Position numbers and translations under genes: made by a program | Shown here: positions 49,029 to 60,773 of the stretch, piece after piece | How the letters are laid out: every line of letters begins with the position of its first letter | Position numbering within the stretch: the first letter of the stretch is position 1 | Notes under the pieces: model-generated | Database searches by the model: none | What the model was told of the DNA's origin: nothing | Seen by the model: the letters and a program-made list of their open reading frames with translations, nothing else | NCBI GenBank assembly: GCA_022702545.1 | Contig: JAHRBC010000004.1 | Span: 1,302,001 to 1,366,000 of the forward strand | Direction of reading: 5' to 3' | Length of the DNA: 64,000 nt | From: Phycomyces nitens | Lineage: Eukaryota; Mucoromycota; Mucoromycetes; Mucorales; Phycomycetaceae

Positions 49029-49551
49029 GCATGTTGTCACATTCAGCCAGGACGATAAGCCTTGATTTCTCTGTTAATCTTTCACATTTATCTATTTTTA
49101 CAAACACATCAATCCTAATAATAACCTCTCAACTCCAAAGCCTTCTACTTTATACATATATTGGTCATCAATGTGGCTTTATATATATATATATATTTAT
49201 ATATATTTATATAAACCAAATATCCAAAAATAATCAAGTAAATATAAATGTATTGTGGGATTGCCTTTGCCATGTATCCTTATTTTTAATAAAATTATTA
49301 AGTACAATAAACACAAATATAGTAAAAACGAGGGGTTAATAATAATAATAATAATATTTTTTTGGATAAGATAAAGGACCAAGATAATATAATCACTTGC
49401 AGAAAAGAAAGAAAAGGTGGCGATTTGATAACAGATGCTGGTTTGAGTGTGTGTGTGTGTTTTTGTAATAAATATAGAGAGATGTGTAGGTGGTGTAGTT
49501 GTAGGTGTAGGTGGTGTAGAGGCGCGTATAAGTTGTGTGAATGTTGTTATT
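48669..49551. other. Microsatellite-rich intergenic region
   Basis: Holds an ATGAA run near 48700-48720, an (AAT)n run at about 48993-49027, (TA)n at about 49180-49215, a second (AAT)n near 49338-49355, GT runs near 49449-49460, and a TGTAGG-type minisatellite at about 49485-49520. No gene supported. Confidence 0.5.
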
Positions 49552-52500
49552 TTAGTCTGTCAAACGTGTCTTTGTCAATCTGGTCTGCACACCAGCCATG
49601 ATTTTATCAAGGGAAGCCTCGTTCAAAAGAGTGCCTTCGCCTGCTGCCTTCCGGAGGGCATTGACGAGCAATCTATTCTGAAGGTTGGCCAGCGCCATGT
49701 CTTCATTCTTTCGCTTGATAATCTGTGCCTGGACTTCATTGGCCTCTTCCAATCTCTTCTTGGCCTCCAATGCATTCATCTCGCGTCGTCTTAGCTGCTG
49801 GATCTCCCGTTCGTTTACTATGGCCGTTTCTCGTGCATGATCAGCCTCTTGACGAATGGTCCTTTGCAATTGCTTCTTTTCAGCCTTTAGAGAATCAACC
49901 GTGGCCTTTAATCGACTCACAATCGCCTCTCCTTTGGTGCGTGTGTTTTGGAGAGTAGATGCAGTCTGGGTATATTTGCGATGCAGGTCTTGGTTTTCAT
50001 TAAACATCCGTTTAAGCTTAGCCTCATACTGCGACACCACCTCCTGGGTTAGTCGCTCTTCTCTCAATTGGGCCACACTGGAAGGCCTCGAAAGACCAAC
50101 TCGAGAGGGTGGTTGGGTAGGTGGTGATGCTGGGGGCAGACTCTGGACAGGCGAGGTCTCTATGGGCGACCCATGGTGTTCCTGGAGATGGCCATGCAAC
50201 AGAGAGAGCTGCTCTTCGTAATTGACCCGCATCTGTGTGTATTCCTCTTCAGTCTTCTCCAGCTGGCCTACCAACTCTCGCTTCACAAGCACGTCGGCCT
50301 GGACCTGGTGGAGCATCTTGAGAAGGTCTTTGGAGCGTCGACGGCCTTCGCGTGATCGGCTGGTGGTTGTCCAGCCAGACAATGAAGAGGTTACGACCGA
50401 ATTGTCTGAATCATCGAGAACAGAGTCTGTCCAGGACAGTGATTCTCGCTTGGTAGATCCATTTGTGGATTGGGTTTTTGGGACGTCTGTCCAGGCAGGA
50501 ACGGCCTATATATAACAACAGCAACAATGGGTTAGGGTTGAATTGGTTTGGGACTAGGGCTGCATTACAAGTGCCTCGAGATCGTCTTCGAGCGAGGACT
50601 GGAGTGAATCGTCTTGGAGAAGAGCAGGCATGGGTAAGAGAGAGCTAGAAGGTGTTTGGGGTGGTCTGGCCTCTGCGTGGTCCGGTGTCACTGTTTCATC
50701 GCTGGCCTGTGACCAGGGTGGAGGATTGGCAGTGTAGGGCTGTGTGGAACGATCGTCTGTCTACATCAGTTTTTTTTAAAACAATAAAGAAAGAAAAATA
50801 TACACAATGAGATACAATGAGATACAATGAGATACAATTGATCTCTTGGGTTACTCCAAGATTTCAAAAAAGGGAAGCGAAAGAAAAAGATGGGCTGTAT
50901 AAATCTATTGAATTTTTTTTTGCCATTCTTACTCGTCTGGGGAATTCAGTTGAGCTGTGGGTACTAGGACACGCATCGAGGTCATGACGCAACATGGCCA
51001 GTACCTCTCCAAGACTCTCTGTATTTAGGGTAGTAAAACTGCCCCCAAAGGGAGACTTTGGGGTCTGGCTGATTCCACTGCGACGCTTGGTGAGGGCTGG
51101 TCTATGGACCGAGACATGCTTTACTTTGCGTCGTCCAGAAGAAGTGGACGCAACCCTAAAGCTGTCTTCACGGGGAGTCGTGGCCTGACTCGCACGTCCA
51201 CTCGGCGATTGGAGGCGACTGAGAGTGCTCTGTGTCTCGGCTGCCTCTCGTTTGAGACGCTGGATTGTCTCGGCTTGCTGCAGAAGAACCGAATTGGACT
51301 CTATGGATCCATCAACTGCACAGCGGGATATTAGGCTGTCTCGCTCACTCTGGGCTAGTGCCAACTCATGTGAGAGCTGCTGAGTAAAGGATTGCAACTG
51401 TCTCAGCTCCTGCCGCATCTGCCTCACTTCATCGTCCAGAGGAGGTTTCTTTGGGGAATCGAGGTTGAGATTGAGATGGAGATGGGATACCTGTCTTGGC
51501 CGGGTGGGTGTGCGATGTCGCAGACGGGAACAGAGCTTGATGGTGTCTAGGGCACTTGTTTCGTCTGATATTGAGGCCAAGACCACCACCACATGAGAAA
51601 GGCTGTCTTGCAGCATCCGTGTGAGTGGATGATGATCAAGATTCACACCAGCTCTGGGACCCGCCATGAGGACCCTTTCCAGCTGCTCCAGTCCACTAGG
51701 CCCAGAAAGATGGACAAAGTTCCATTTCGATTCATCTGGTTGTCGCAAATAGACCGTAAACACTCTACATCCATCCACGCCCGGTGTTTGCCACAGACTA
51801 CAAGAGATGGTCAGCAAATAGACAGAATTATTTGTTTATTGGAGGGGAGGGGGGGTTGAGAACTCTACCTCATCAGTTCATCTGTATCCATGACCCAGTC
51901 GTCAGTGATATCTGCAGCCGAGGGGTGGAGCAGATCAATTGTATCGTTATTGTGGTTACTACTATCGATCTTTGCATAAGAGACGTGGACAGTTGCTGAA
52001 GAAAGAGTTTCTTCGAGACGATTGAATAGTGCCTGGCCAAATCGATGGACGATACCTGCCTCAATAAGTGATGATTTATTAAGCTTGTAAAGCAACTTTC
52101 TTTTCTTTTTTACATTTCAAATTGATGGTCATTCCAATCTATCCTACCTTGATCGTCCTTGTCGTCCTTGGGATCTAGTATGCTCGATTGTTGAGTGTCT
52201 CTATACAAGAATAATGAATAATGATCATTACAGCTTGCATTTTCGGGTTTACCCATAGATGAACACTGTGACATTGGTTCTAAAGGACATTACATTCTTA
52301 GTTTTTTTTTAAAAGAAGTATATATATATAATATATATATATATATTTATATATGATATTTTACCCTTGAATGTAGGGTTCTAGTAGATTCTCGAGGTTT
52401 GTTTGGTAGATTTGGGCATTGGAGTGGTCTTGGGGGTGGATTTGGTCAAAAGTGTATTGTTGGCTATCGAGGGAAATGGTGTGTTGATGGATTGCCGGTG

Positions 52501-52650
52501 ATTCCCATTGCAAGAGAGGATCTAGTCGCAGAGCCACCCTTGAAAACAATAAGTTTATTGAATGGTTGAAAATGTGTGTGTAGATGTATGTATGTATGTA
52601 TAAAAATGTGTTGTAAAGTGCTTGTTCTACCTAACAGCCGTCGGTGCCAT
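49552..52650 (-). CDS. Kinesin-4-like protein with degenerate motor domain
   Basis: The start at 52650 gives MAPTAVR, spliced to VALRLDPLLQW, the kinesin opening strand. YTFDQIHPQDHSNAQIYQ and VTVFIYG follow in the expected order. Where kinesins have the P-loop (GQTGSGKT) this protein has GDTQQSS. GIVHRFGQALFNRLEETL, VHVSYAKID and IDLLHPS match the next motor blocks. The switch I region reads GCRVFTVYL without the SSRSH serines, and switch II (DLAGSE) is replaced by HLSGPSG. HHPLTRMLQDSL and ASISDETSALDTIKLCSRLR match the microtubule-binding end of the motor. Long coiled coils follow (LDDEVRQMRQELRQLQSF and later REIQQLRRREMNALEAKKRL). The C-terminal QIIKRKNEDMALANLQNRLL resembles the kinesin-4 stalk end. 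Probably a non-hydrolysing, microtubule-associated scaffold; that role is inferred. Confidence 0.75.
50805..50840. repeat. 10-bp tandem repeat in a kinesin-like gene intron
   Basis: Three to four tandem copies of GAGATACAAT lie in the intron before the exon ending at 50864. Simple minisatellite. Confidence 0.6.
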
Positions 52651-53108
52651 GAAGGTGAGGGATGGTGGAGAAACGTGTCAAGTGGGGGACCAAGGATAGC
52701 GGACATTAAAGTCGAAGATGGCCAGAAAAGAAGAAAAAAAAAAAAAAAAAAAGAGGCCAATGAGAGGGAGTTTTAATAAATATATTATACAATATATTAT
52801 ACAATATATTTATTTATATATATAATTATGAATTATGAATTATTATTATTATTTGGCTGCTGAATTGCCCTTTCCAAAGCGTTCTCCCCTTTTTTGATGG
52901 TCGAAGCACCAAGACAATGAAGAAAGTGCGACAAGAAGAAAAAGAAAAAAAGATTTACAGGAAATAAAAAGGAATAGGGGGGAGTGTGTAACCAGAATGG
53001 TCTATTTGCCTTGGTCCAGGCCCATAACACTTGTACAATATCATACAAATATTATTCCTATAATATTTTCGATTGCTTGAGGATCGGGGCCTTGTTTGAT
53101 ACATTTTT
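52651..53108. other. Intergenic, low complexity
   Basis: Contains a long A run near 52734-52751, a repeated TATTATACAA unit near 52785-52805 and AT/ATT runs near 52815-52850. No gene visible. Confidence 0.45.
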
Positions 53109-53116
53109 TATAAATA
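53109..53116 (+). promoter_or_regulatory. TATA box upstream of the small ORF at 53221
   Basis: TATAAATA stands 105 bp upstream of the ATG. It is followed by a C-rich stretch and a tandem AAATTC hexamer run (about 53161-53195) that forms the leader. Confidence 0.5.
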
Positions 53117-53220
53117 CCCCCCTCCACCTCCACCACAGGTGCTCTTTTGTCTCTATTCCTCCAAATTCATATTCAAATTCAAATTCAAATTCAAATCATT
53201 TATCATTTATCATTATCATC

Positions 53221-53412
53221 ATGGCCTTTAGACGCAATTCACTGTCTTCTCTCTTCAAGAACCTCTTTCTGCTCGTCTCGCCTACAAATTCGATCGAGCC
53301 CATAAATATCCCAGAATCCAAACAACAAAGCCCTTTTGAAGACCTCTACTTCTCATTTCCGGCCTTGGAAGAAGCCGACCCAGACCATTACATTGCTGAC
53401 TCTAGACGATAA
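53221..53412 (+). CDS. Small protein of unknown function, 63 aa
   Basis: A single-exon ORF, MAFRRNSLSSLFKNLFLLVS at the start and EEADPDHYIADSRR at the end. The N-terminal third is basic with a short hydrophobic run (LFKNLFLLV), and the rest is acidic and polar. It has a TATA box, a structured leader and an ATG preceded by ATCATC, so it looks expressed. I do not recognise a family. The hydrophobic run is too short for a confident membrane helix or signal peptide. Confidence 0.5.
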   Translation: MAFRRNSLSSLFKNLFLLVSPTNSIEPINIPESKQQSPFEDLYFSFPALEEADPDHYIADSRR

Positions 53413-54331
53413 GCGCCAACCCCACCATACTCTCTTTTTTCTTTGTACATACATCTTCATCCTCCATCAACTATAATACTACTACCGCTCCTGCTGCCAC
53501 TGCCACTGTCATTGCCACAGTCGCTGCCACTACTACCGATACTATTACTATTACTATTACTACCAAAGATATCATGACAACCAAACTGTCCTCATACCAA
53601 CCAACCCCAAATCACTCTTGATTTTGTTTTAATACGCATTATTTTATTTTTTTATTTTATTTTTATTTTTAAAGAAGAAGAAAAAAAACTAAAAAGATCT
53701 ATTGTAATTATCGATTTTGTATATACACACATTCTTCATTCTTTACTACCATTTTGAAAATGTTAAATCTGATTATCATATGCAATTCTAACCGGGAATA
53801 GCAAGAATAATAAAAATTGATGTTTAGATTACCAAAATACCCTGTTCCTCTTGACAACGCACCTAAATATATCTATCTATATGTGTTTATAATTGTGATT
53901 GTGATTGTGATTGTAATCATAATTTTATATGCTTTGTTGTCCCAAACAATTCGTTTGATTGGGAACCATTGATGTCTGTCTGTCTGTCTGTCTGTCTGTC
54001 TGCGTTTACTTCCGGCCAAGCCATAATATTAACTATCGCGATACCCATTGATTGATTGTTCTGTAGGCGGCAAATAATTGTTCCTTTAAGAACAAAATAA
54101 TAATAATAATAATAATCTATAAAACTTAAAAAAAAACATATTCATCATTTCACCACAATGCGCTCACTTGCTGGTCTAATCCGAGTGGGCTAATTTGGTA
54201 TTCTCACGGCAAAAACCAGCCGAACATTTTACACAAATCAACGTTTCACGCCCACCCAAAGCCACACACCTTTCTCCATTACTCGGCAAATAAAGCAACA
54301 TGACATATCCGGATCGGATCATATCACACAA

Positions 54332-54368
54332 TCTGTCCCTAGGGGCAGACGTAGTCCTGACCTCATTT
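54332..54368. repeat. 37-nt intergenic motif, copy 1
   Basis: Begins TCTGTCCCTAGGG and ends CCTGACCTCATTT. It matches the copy at 54889-54925 at 32 of 37 positions with no gap, and the five differences fall in the middle. The first half can fold as a tight hairpin (CTGTCCC with GGGGCAG). Function unknown. Confidence 0.6.
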
Positions 54369-54888
54369 GCAGTCAATACAGATACAGTATAGCAGAACCA
54401 AAGACCTATAAGTATTGGTTGCAATGCTTTTGTGAAATACATATACATATATACATATATCATCATTTTTATAAAAAATTGGCATTTTTGCCTGGAGTAA
54501 TAAAATGCCGCTTCTACTATTGCGGAGATGGCTATAAAAAGGTGGCTATAAATTGGTAGAATACTGATTCTCATTAGAAACAGTACTTGATGCGCGCGCA
54601 CACACACACACACACACACAACAAAGATCGAATTTATATTCTGGCCAACATTTTCTAGCCCTCTTTTCTACACGTGTCTACCATTTCCAAAGCTACCATT
54701 TGAAAAAGAAAAAGAAGAAAAAATCCCCCTCTCTCTCTTTACACAATAGGCGCATTTATAGTCGATTGAACCAAAAAAAGTAATACATGAAACGGCCTTT
54801 ATTTATATTGAACACCGTTTTTTATTTTTATTTTTTGGGATACATGAATCCCAGAATACTGAATTCTCCGTTCGGACCATAGCAATAG

Positions 54889-54925
54889 TCTGTCCCTAGG
54901 GTACAACGTAGCCCTGACCTCATTT
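54889..54925. repeat. 37-nt intergenic motif, copy 2
   Basis: Same orientation as copy 1, 557 bp downstream, and sharing both 13-nt ends exactly. Flanking sequence is not obviously similar, so the conserved unit is short. Confidence 0.6.
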
Positions 54926-55370
54926 CCTTGGCATTGATCCTAGACTATAAAACGAACGGGTTGGTTAGGCATTTAAATCAAAAGCCATTTATTTTTTAAT
55001 ATTATTATTTAAAAAAATGTCAAAAATTCCCATTGTAAACCACACCAAATGTGATTACCCCATTAACATTGGCACCAATGTGCGTTCCTGATAAACTGAA
55101 TCAAATATATATATATATCCTTGTATTCTATATATTATTATTATTATTATTATTTTATAAACAAGAATAAATTGTAGTCCGCCCCAGAAAACAGGTAAAA
55201 AAGAAAAAAAAAGCTATTACTAGTCATCTCTCAAGGGACACCAATCAAATAAAAGAAAACTCCCCTGAGATTCAAGGTGGTTTTGGACGGAGATCAAGGT
55301 TCAATAAGAATTATAAAAAAAAACTTTTTGACGTTAAAGAAGTGTCGATCTATCTTTGTTTATCTTTGGA

Positions 55371-57344
55371 ATGGAAGGCAACCGTTTCCACGATCCTGGG
55401 ACCCCACCCCCTATAGACATTGAATTGAGCCGATTCCGCAATGATTCTTCTGATTCGGTATCAGAAACAATTGACCAAGAGTTCTCAAAGGAACAGGATG
55501 TTGAGAACAAAGACCTAGCCAGAACGGTTTCCCAGATGAGTCGTGCCATCGACATTGTAGAATCGATTACCCAAAACGAACGCAGAAGACGGCCTAGTCG
55601 AGGCGGCGTGCTATCCAATCTGCTCAAGCTAGACCTCTTTGACAATCGCCCACAGGCTGCGGGTCCTTCTAGGCCACCGATGCCTCATTTGAGGTCGGCA
55701 GCCACAGGACGTGCTTTTCTTCACACTTTGGCATCCAAGGGATCGCCTGGCTGGGAGACACATGCTAGGAACAGTGTTATGGACGACCTCGACCGAGCCG
55801 AAATGGGAACCGATGCCGAGATTGCTGCACAACGTATGCGGATCACAGCAGAAATTGCTGATATCCTTGAACGACAGGATTTCATCATAAAGCTAGGGAA
55901 AGCACTTATACGGGCAGGAGCACCATCCCACCGGATTGTGAGTGCTGCTTTTGTGGTCTACTTGACGCCTAACAACGTATGTATGTGTGTATAGGAAGGT
56001 GCGATGGAAAAGACGTCAAAACGGTTGGAAATCGATGCAAGTTACATTGTCTTACCTGGTCTGATCATGGCCAGTTTTGGTGACGCAGAGACACACACTT
56101 CGGAAACACTCTTGATCAAGTGTTCTCGGTCGCTTGATATCTGCAAACTCGAACGCGTCAACGATGTTGCACACAAGGCATCTACCGGAGAACTCCAAGT
56201 TCGTGAAGCAACCCAGCTCTTGGATGACATAAAAAATGAGCCTCCCACATGGGGGTTCTGGAGCGTCCTCTTGGCATACGTAGGATCATCTGCTTTTATC
56301 GCACCACTCTTCTTCAACGGGTCCTGGACAGACTGTTGGGTCAGTGGCCTGTTTGGGCTGGGAGGTAAGGGCAGAGAAAGGGAGCGAGCGAGCCGTCAGA
56401 GGGCTAATATATCGACCTAGTGGGTCTATTGACATTCCTCTCTGAACGCGTTCCAATGTTTGCCAACTTCTTTGAAATGGCTGTCAGTGTGCTCGTGTCG
56501 GTCATCACAATCGCCCTCCACCCCCACGTCTGCTACACTGCAGTGTCCCTTTCAGCCGTAAGTTTTTTGTTTTCTTCTTCTTCAAAAATAATAACAACAA
56601 CTTGCAAACAATAACGCTTTTTTTTAATAGATTGTCATTGCTCTTCCTGGATACTCGCTCACCAGTGCAGTCATGGAAATATCGGCAAAAAATATCGTGA
56701 GTGGAAGTATTCATCTCATACATGCCATCATGTACGTATTCTTTCTTGGCTTTGGTCTGGGCTATGGGGCTTCTATCTGGAGTCTCATACACCCAGATGA
56801 GACGATTGAACTGGCAGCCACATGTGCCAACCCAGTCTCGCCTTACTGGTACTTTCTTTTGCTACCCCTGGCCGGTGTGTTTATTGCAATTGTGTTTGGT
56901 GCCGGGGTAAAGCAATGGGTTCCATTTACCTTGAATACGGGCGTGGGATTTGTGGTCTATTATTTCCTTTCAATAGCCACCAAGGGAAACCAAAATATTA
57001 CGTGTAGTGCGGGTGCATTTGCACTCGGATTAACGGGTAATCTTTACGGAAAGATCACAAAGAACCTGGCGTTTGTACCCCTGATTGGTGGTATTATTAT
57101 TCTTGTTCCTGGTAGTCTAGGTAAGAAAGAGAGTTCCATTGTTTCTCCATATACTTAAAAAAATAATCTTGTAAAAGGTGTGCGTGGTGTTATCCCCTTG
57201 TTTGACGGCTCAGACGGAGCAAGCGGCGGAAGCTTTGCCACCCAAATCATCGGCATCGCACTTTCCATCACCCTTGGGCTCTTCTTGGCAAATCTGTGTG
57301 TCTATCCGACTGGACGCAAACGGGCCCTGTATCTTGGATTCTAG
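55371..57344 (+). CDS. ThrE/Prm10-type membrane protein (DUF1212/DUF3815)
   Basis: A fungal member of the threonine/serine-exporter-like family that includes yeast Prm10. The start at 55371 opens a polar N-terminal region of about 140 residues (MEGNRFHDPGTPPPIDIELS). The soluble DUF1212 part begins QDFIIKLGKALIRAGAPSHR and continues YIVLPGLIMASFGD. WGFWSVLLAYVGSSAFIAPL opens the membrane part, with roughly ten helices ending LFLANLCVYPTGRKRALYLG. The conserved LVPGSLGVRG block is split by the last intron. Three or four short introns (for example the one before EGAMEKTSKRL). Transport substrate in fungi is not established; a vacuolar or plasma-membrane amino-acid role is only suggested by the family. 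Confidence 0.85.
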
Positions 57345-57519
57345 TAGTCCTTTATTATATCACAGCATCCTCATTTTCTACAGCTTAAACTAATTTCTAT
57401 TGTTAATCATAGCAGCATTCTATTTACAACCCTTCATTAGATACCAAAATAATACACTCCAATTACATTTATATATTTTTATTGGTCTAAAAGCTTAATC
57501 ATTCACTATAAACAATCAA

Positions 57520-59155
57520 TCAGTTGTCGCGAGGCTCCTGGAAGAATGATTCTCGCTTGGTTGCTTCCAAGAGATCGTTTGTGATCTCGTCCTTGATTGA
57601 TCTTGGGCCATCTACTGCCTCCTTGGCTGCAGGCTTGGCCTTGTTGATTGTCTTGTAGATCGACAGGGCCTGCACAACCATCGAGGCCGCATCGTTGGTG
57701 GCCGAGGGGACGATCATTGTCGTGCCTTCCTTGGCCATCTTTCCAAATGCCTCGACGTATTTTTCAGCAATACTCATCGATACTGCATCACTGCCATTAT
57801 CCGAGTTGATCGCTCGTGCCACGACCTCAATTCCCTTTGCAGAAGCCTGGGCCTTTAACAGAATAGCTTCAGCCTCACCAGCAGCCATGTTGATCTTTTC
57901 AGACTTTTCGGCTTCAGAGGCGAGGATGGTGGCCTGCTTTTTACCCTCGGCGACATTGATTGCAGCCTGGCGAGCACCCTCTGATTCAAGGATCTGGGCA
58001 CGCTTGGTACGCTCGGCCGAAACCTGTTGGTGCATAGACTCGACAACCTTTGCTGGGGGATGAATGTCACCTAGGATATAGAGATTTGTTGGTAAGTATA
58101 TCGTAATTCCAAACAAAGATTGTTCACCTACGGATCTCATAACGCAGGCATCTGATACCCCAGTCTTCAGCAGCAGAATTGATGGCATCGACAATATTGG
58201 CATTGAGATGACCTCTTTCAGCCAAGGTTCGATCCAGGGTCATTTGGCCAATTTCAGCACGCATTGTCGTCTGGGCCAATTGTGTGATTGCAAACTCGGC
58301 ATCTTCCACACCATATGAAGCCTTTATTGGTTTTTTGTTTTGTTTTGTTTTAAGAATTGCGCACACATACACACATACATACATATATATATATATATTT
58401 ATTATTATTACTATAATGATTGTTGTATTTAAGATTGGTTTCTAAACTATGATGTATATTACCTTGAAGGGGTCCATAATTCTGAAATAAAGAACACCAT
58501 CCAATTCCAATGTTACGTTGTCTATTAAACAGTAATAATTTCCACCCCTTAATAAATATATATACATATATACATATATATAACCTTTATAAAATATCAT
58601 TGGCGTAGGCGCCTACCTTGGGTAATTGCACTCTGGCTTGGAACCTCGACTGCGGTTTCCTTTAGGGTCTTGACGTATTTGATACGATCAATAATGGGAA
58701 TAAGGATATTGAGACCAGGCTCAAGCATCCGGTGGAATCTACCCATACGTTCGACGATCCATGCTTCTTGTTGAGGAACAAATTTGATGATCTTTAGGTG
58801 GGATTAGTCTCTACGGAATTTAAACGAATCTTCTTTTTTTTTAAAAAAATAATATAAAACATGTCTTGCCGTGTTTCGGGGAAGTGATTTGCGCTCGGGA
58901 TTCATTCCCCATGGGCTGGCAGTCGGGGGAGGTGCGCCATAGTTGTCATAGTCATTATTGTAGCCATATCCTCCGTATGCTGCTGCTTTTTGGTAAATGG
59001 CAGGACATGCCTAGAGATCACATCAAGCGTCTGTGAGCAATGGTATGAATTGACGCGTCAAAGCAAACCAGCCTTACTTTTGTGGCTGTTTGTTGGAGGG
59101 TTCTTCTAAGAGAGGCTGACACAAGCCGTCTAGAGTTTAAAGCAACAATGTTCAT
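57520..59155 (-). CDS. STOML2: Mitochondrial stomatin-like protein 2
   Basis: SPFH-domain scaffold of the mitochondrial inner membrane that organises cardiolipin-rich domains and proteases. The start at 59155 gives MNIVALNSRRLVSASLRRTL, a basic presequence, and a Gly/Tyr-rich linker follows. The stomatin core begins IIKFVPQQEAWIVERMGRFH and continues GLNILIPIIDRIKYVKTLKE, then VTLELDGVLYFRIMDPFKAS, and LAQTTMRAEIGQMTLDRTLA. The last part is an Ala/Glu-rich coiled coil (RQAAINVAEGKKQATILASE) and SIAEKYVEAFGKMAKEGTTM. Five or so short introns. The C-terminal extension distinguishes it from plasma-membrane stomatin. Confidence 0.92.
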
Positions 59156-59805
59156 TTCTAGTCTGAATTTTTTCGACAAGGTTGGATTATCTGGCCTCTT
59201 TGTTACCCTCTCAAAGCAATAGGTTACATTGATGGAGTTCGAATGACGAATCATGTGACTGTCAGAGCTTCAACGCGCTCTCCACATCTCTGCCAGTCGG
59301 CCAAAAAAAAAGGAGGGGGGAAGGTGGAAGGCAGCCGATTAATTTAGTAAATTGTTCTGCTTATTATGGTAGTTTAATTACTAAATATAATGAAACTTTT
59401 TCCAAAATTAGAATATTTAGATTGACTGTTCATACCCGGTGAAAAATGGAGCAGAATATAGTAATTTTACGATTTCTGAGAAGATGATTGGATAATATTA
59501 AGACGATTTTTTAAAGTTTTTTCGGTTATTCAAATGGACGAGGGACACAATATTCTTAAAATGAATTTAATATTACACAAAGAGTATAAATATGGAAATG
59601 TGAGTTTAGTCCAGAGGATTGCACACACACACACACACAGAGAGAGAGAGACCTGAGAATGCTGGTAAAGTTAAGAGTAAGAACAAACGTACAAAAGTAG
59701 CTCTTGACCGCAAAGATACTATCTACCATTATCAATCGATAACATTTGAAAGAGCAAAGGAAGAGATGTTTTTCCCGAAGAACTCGCATTCGGCGGCTGT
59801 GTTGC
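59156..59805. other. Intergenic with AC/AG microsatellite
   Basis: A compound (AC)n(AG)n tract at about 59620-59652. No gene recognised. The right part may be further debris of the adjoining retroelement. Confidence 0.45.
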
Positions 59806-60773
59806 TCAAACACAGCTGAAGAGAAAAATATGTCCAAGATCCCAGTGTGTACCGAGGAGGGGGTTGCCATGGAAGCAGAGAATGACCGACCTGAAGAGCT
59901 GGAGAGAGTTCGCACTGTAGTGAGACACTGCGGCAGAGATGATGAAGTTGATCAGGTCTTGGGAGGTTAACTCGACAAGTGACACGTCATGCTGAGCAGC
60001 CCAAACGACAAACAAAGGATTGTCCTCTCTTTTAAACCTTGTTGGTAAACGAGTTCATCAATATTGGTGGTGTGAGTGCAAAAGAAGCCTATTCGGTATT
60101 TTCCCTGCTTTCAAAACGTCACCGGAGACCCACCACACGGACAGCCTCCACTTGGGGTTGGTAAAGGGCCAAGGGGCGTGTGTGGACGGAATCACCGGTT
60201 GACCGCAGAGGAGGAGAGGTGGGCAAAGATCCATGGCTGATAGCAGAGGAAACCAAATGGCTGACGGCCAATGAGGCACCACTATCGTGGCCTGCAGGCG
60301 TTCCATGCGCAACTTGCGTAGGCAAGAGAGGATCAGGTTCCACGGGGGATTGAGGTACAGATTCCCCAGAGTAGTCCATGGGATGGACATCGCATCCGTT
60401 GCCAATGCCTGAGGGTCCGGGAGCCAAGAGATGTACCTCGGGAGAAGGACGGTGGTCCTGTCTGCAAACAGATCGATTGCATGAGGACCCCACCGAGTCT
60501 GGATCCGATTGAAGGCAGAGGGAGTCAGGCGCCACATGTTCTTGGAGAGAACTTTCCGGGATGCCAAGTCGGCGAGAGTGTTGAGGACGCCTGGAATGTG
60601 GATCGCCTGGATAATTAAATTGCGTTCCAAGCAAAGTTCCCAAACCGTGGTAGCTAGACGAGAGAGAGGCCAAGAACGGGTCCCACCCTGCTGCTTGTTG
60701 ACATAAGCCATGGAAGTGGTGTTGGCCGTTCGCACACGTATACACTACGGCGGGAGGAGTGCCAACTGCGAAC
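59806..60773 (-). pseudogene. DIRS-like retrotransposon fragment: RNase H-like region followed by tyrosine-recombinase start
   Basis: The minus-strand frame from about 60735 reads MAYVNKQQGGTRSWPLSRLA, ERNLIIQAIHIPGVLNTLAD, then WGPHAIDLFADRTTVLLPRY, SWLPDPQALATDAMSIPW and LYLNPPWNLILSCLRK. That is the RNase H and following domain order of fungal DIRS-like elements. The smaller frame at 59806-60015 (FVVWAAQHDVSLVELTSQDL, then SANSLQLFRSVI) resembles the core-binding part of a tyrosine recombinase, which in DIRS elements follows RNase H. Both are truncated: no reverse transcriptase upstream and no recombinase catalytic domain downstream. An inactive remnant. Confidence 0.75.

Larger units (their letters stand above)
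53413..55370. other. Long intergenic region with microsatellites and a duplicated 37-nt motif
   Basis: Contains a CTACTGCCACTG-type run (about 53480-53560), GTGATT repeats near 53895-53925, a (TGTC)n tract at about 53972-54002, (AAT)n near 54098-54114, (CA)n at 54599-54620 and (ATT)n near 55134-55155. Two copies of a conserved 37-nt motif are described separately. No protein-coding gene is supported; a 147-codon minus-strand ORF at 54176-54619 includes the CA repeat and looks accidental. Confidence 0.5.

Noticed and set aside
54176..54619. A 147-codon minus-strand ORF
   Set aside because: It begins in a CA microsatellite, covers the 37-nt motif and lacks any conserved block; likely chance.
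54332..54925. The 37-nt motif as a TPP riboswitch, snRNA or 5S rRNA
   Set aside because: Only isolated words resemble those consensuses (for example CCTGA); the required helices and spacing are absent.
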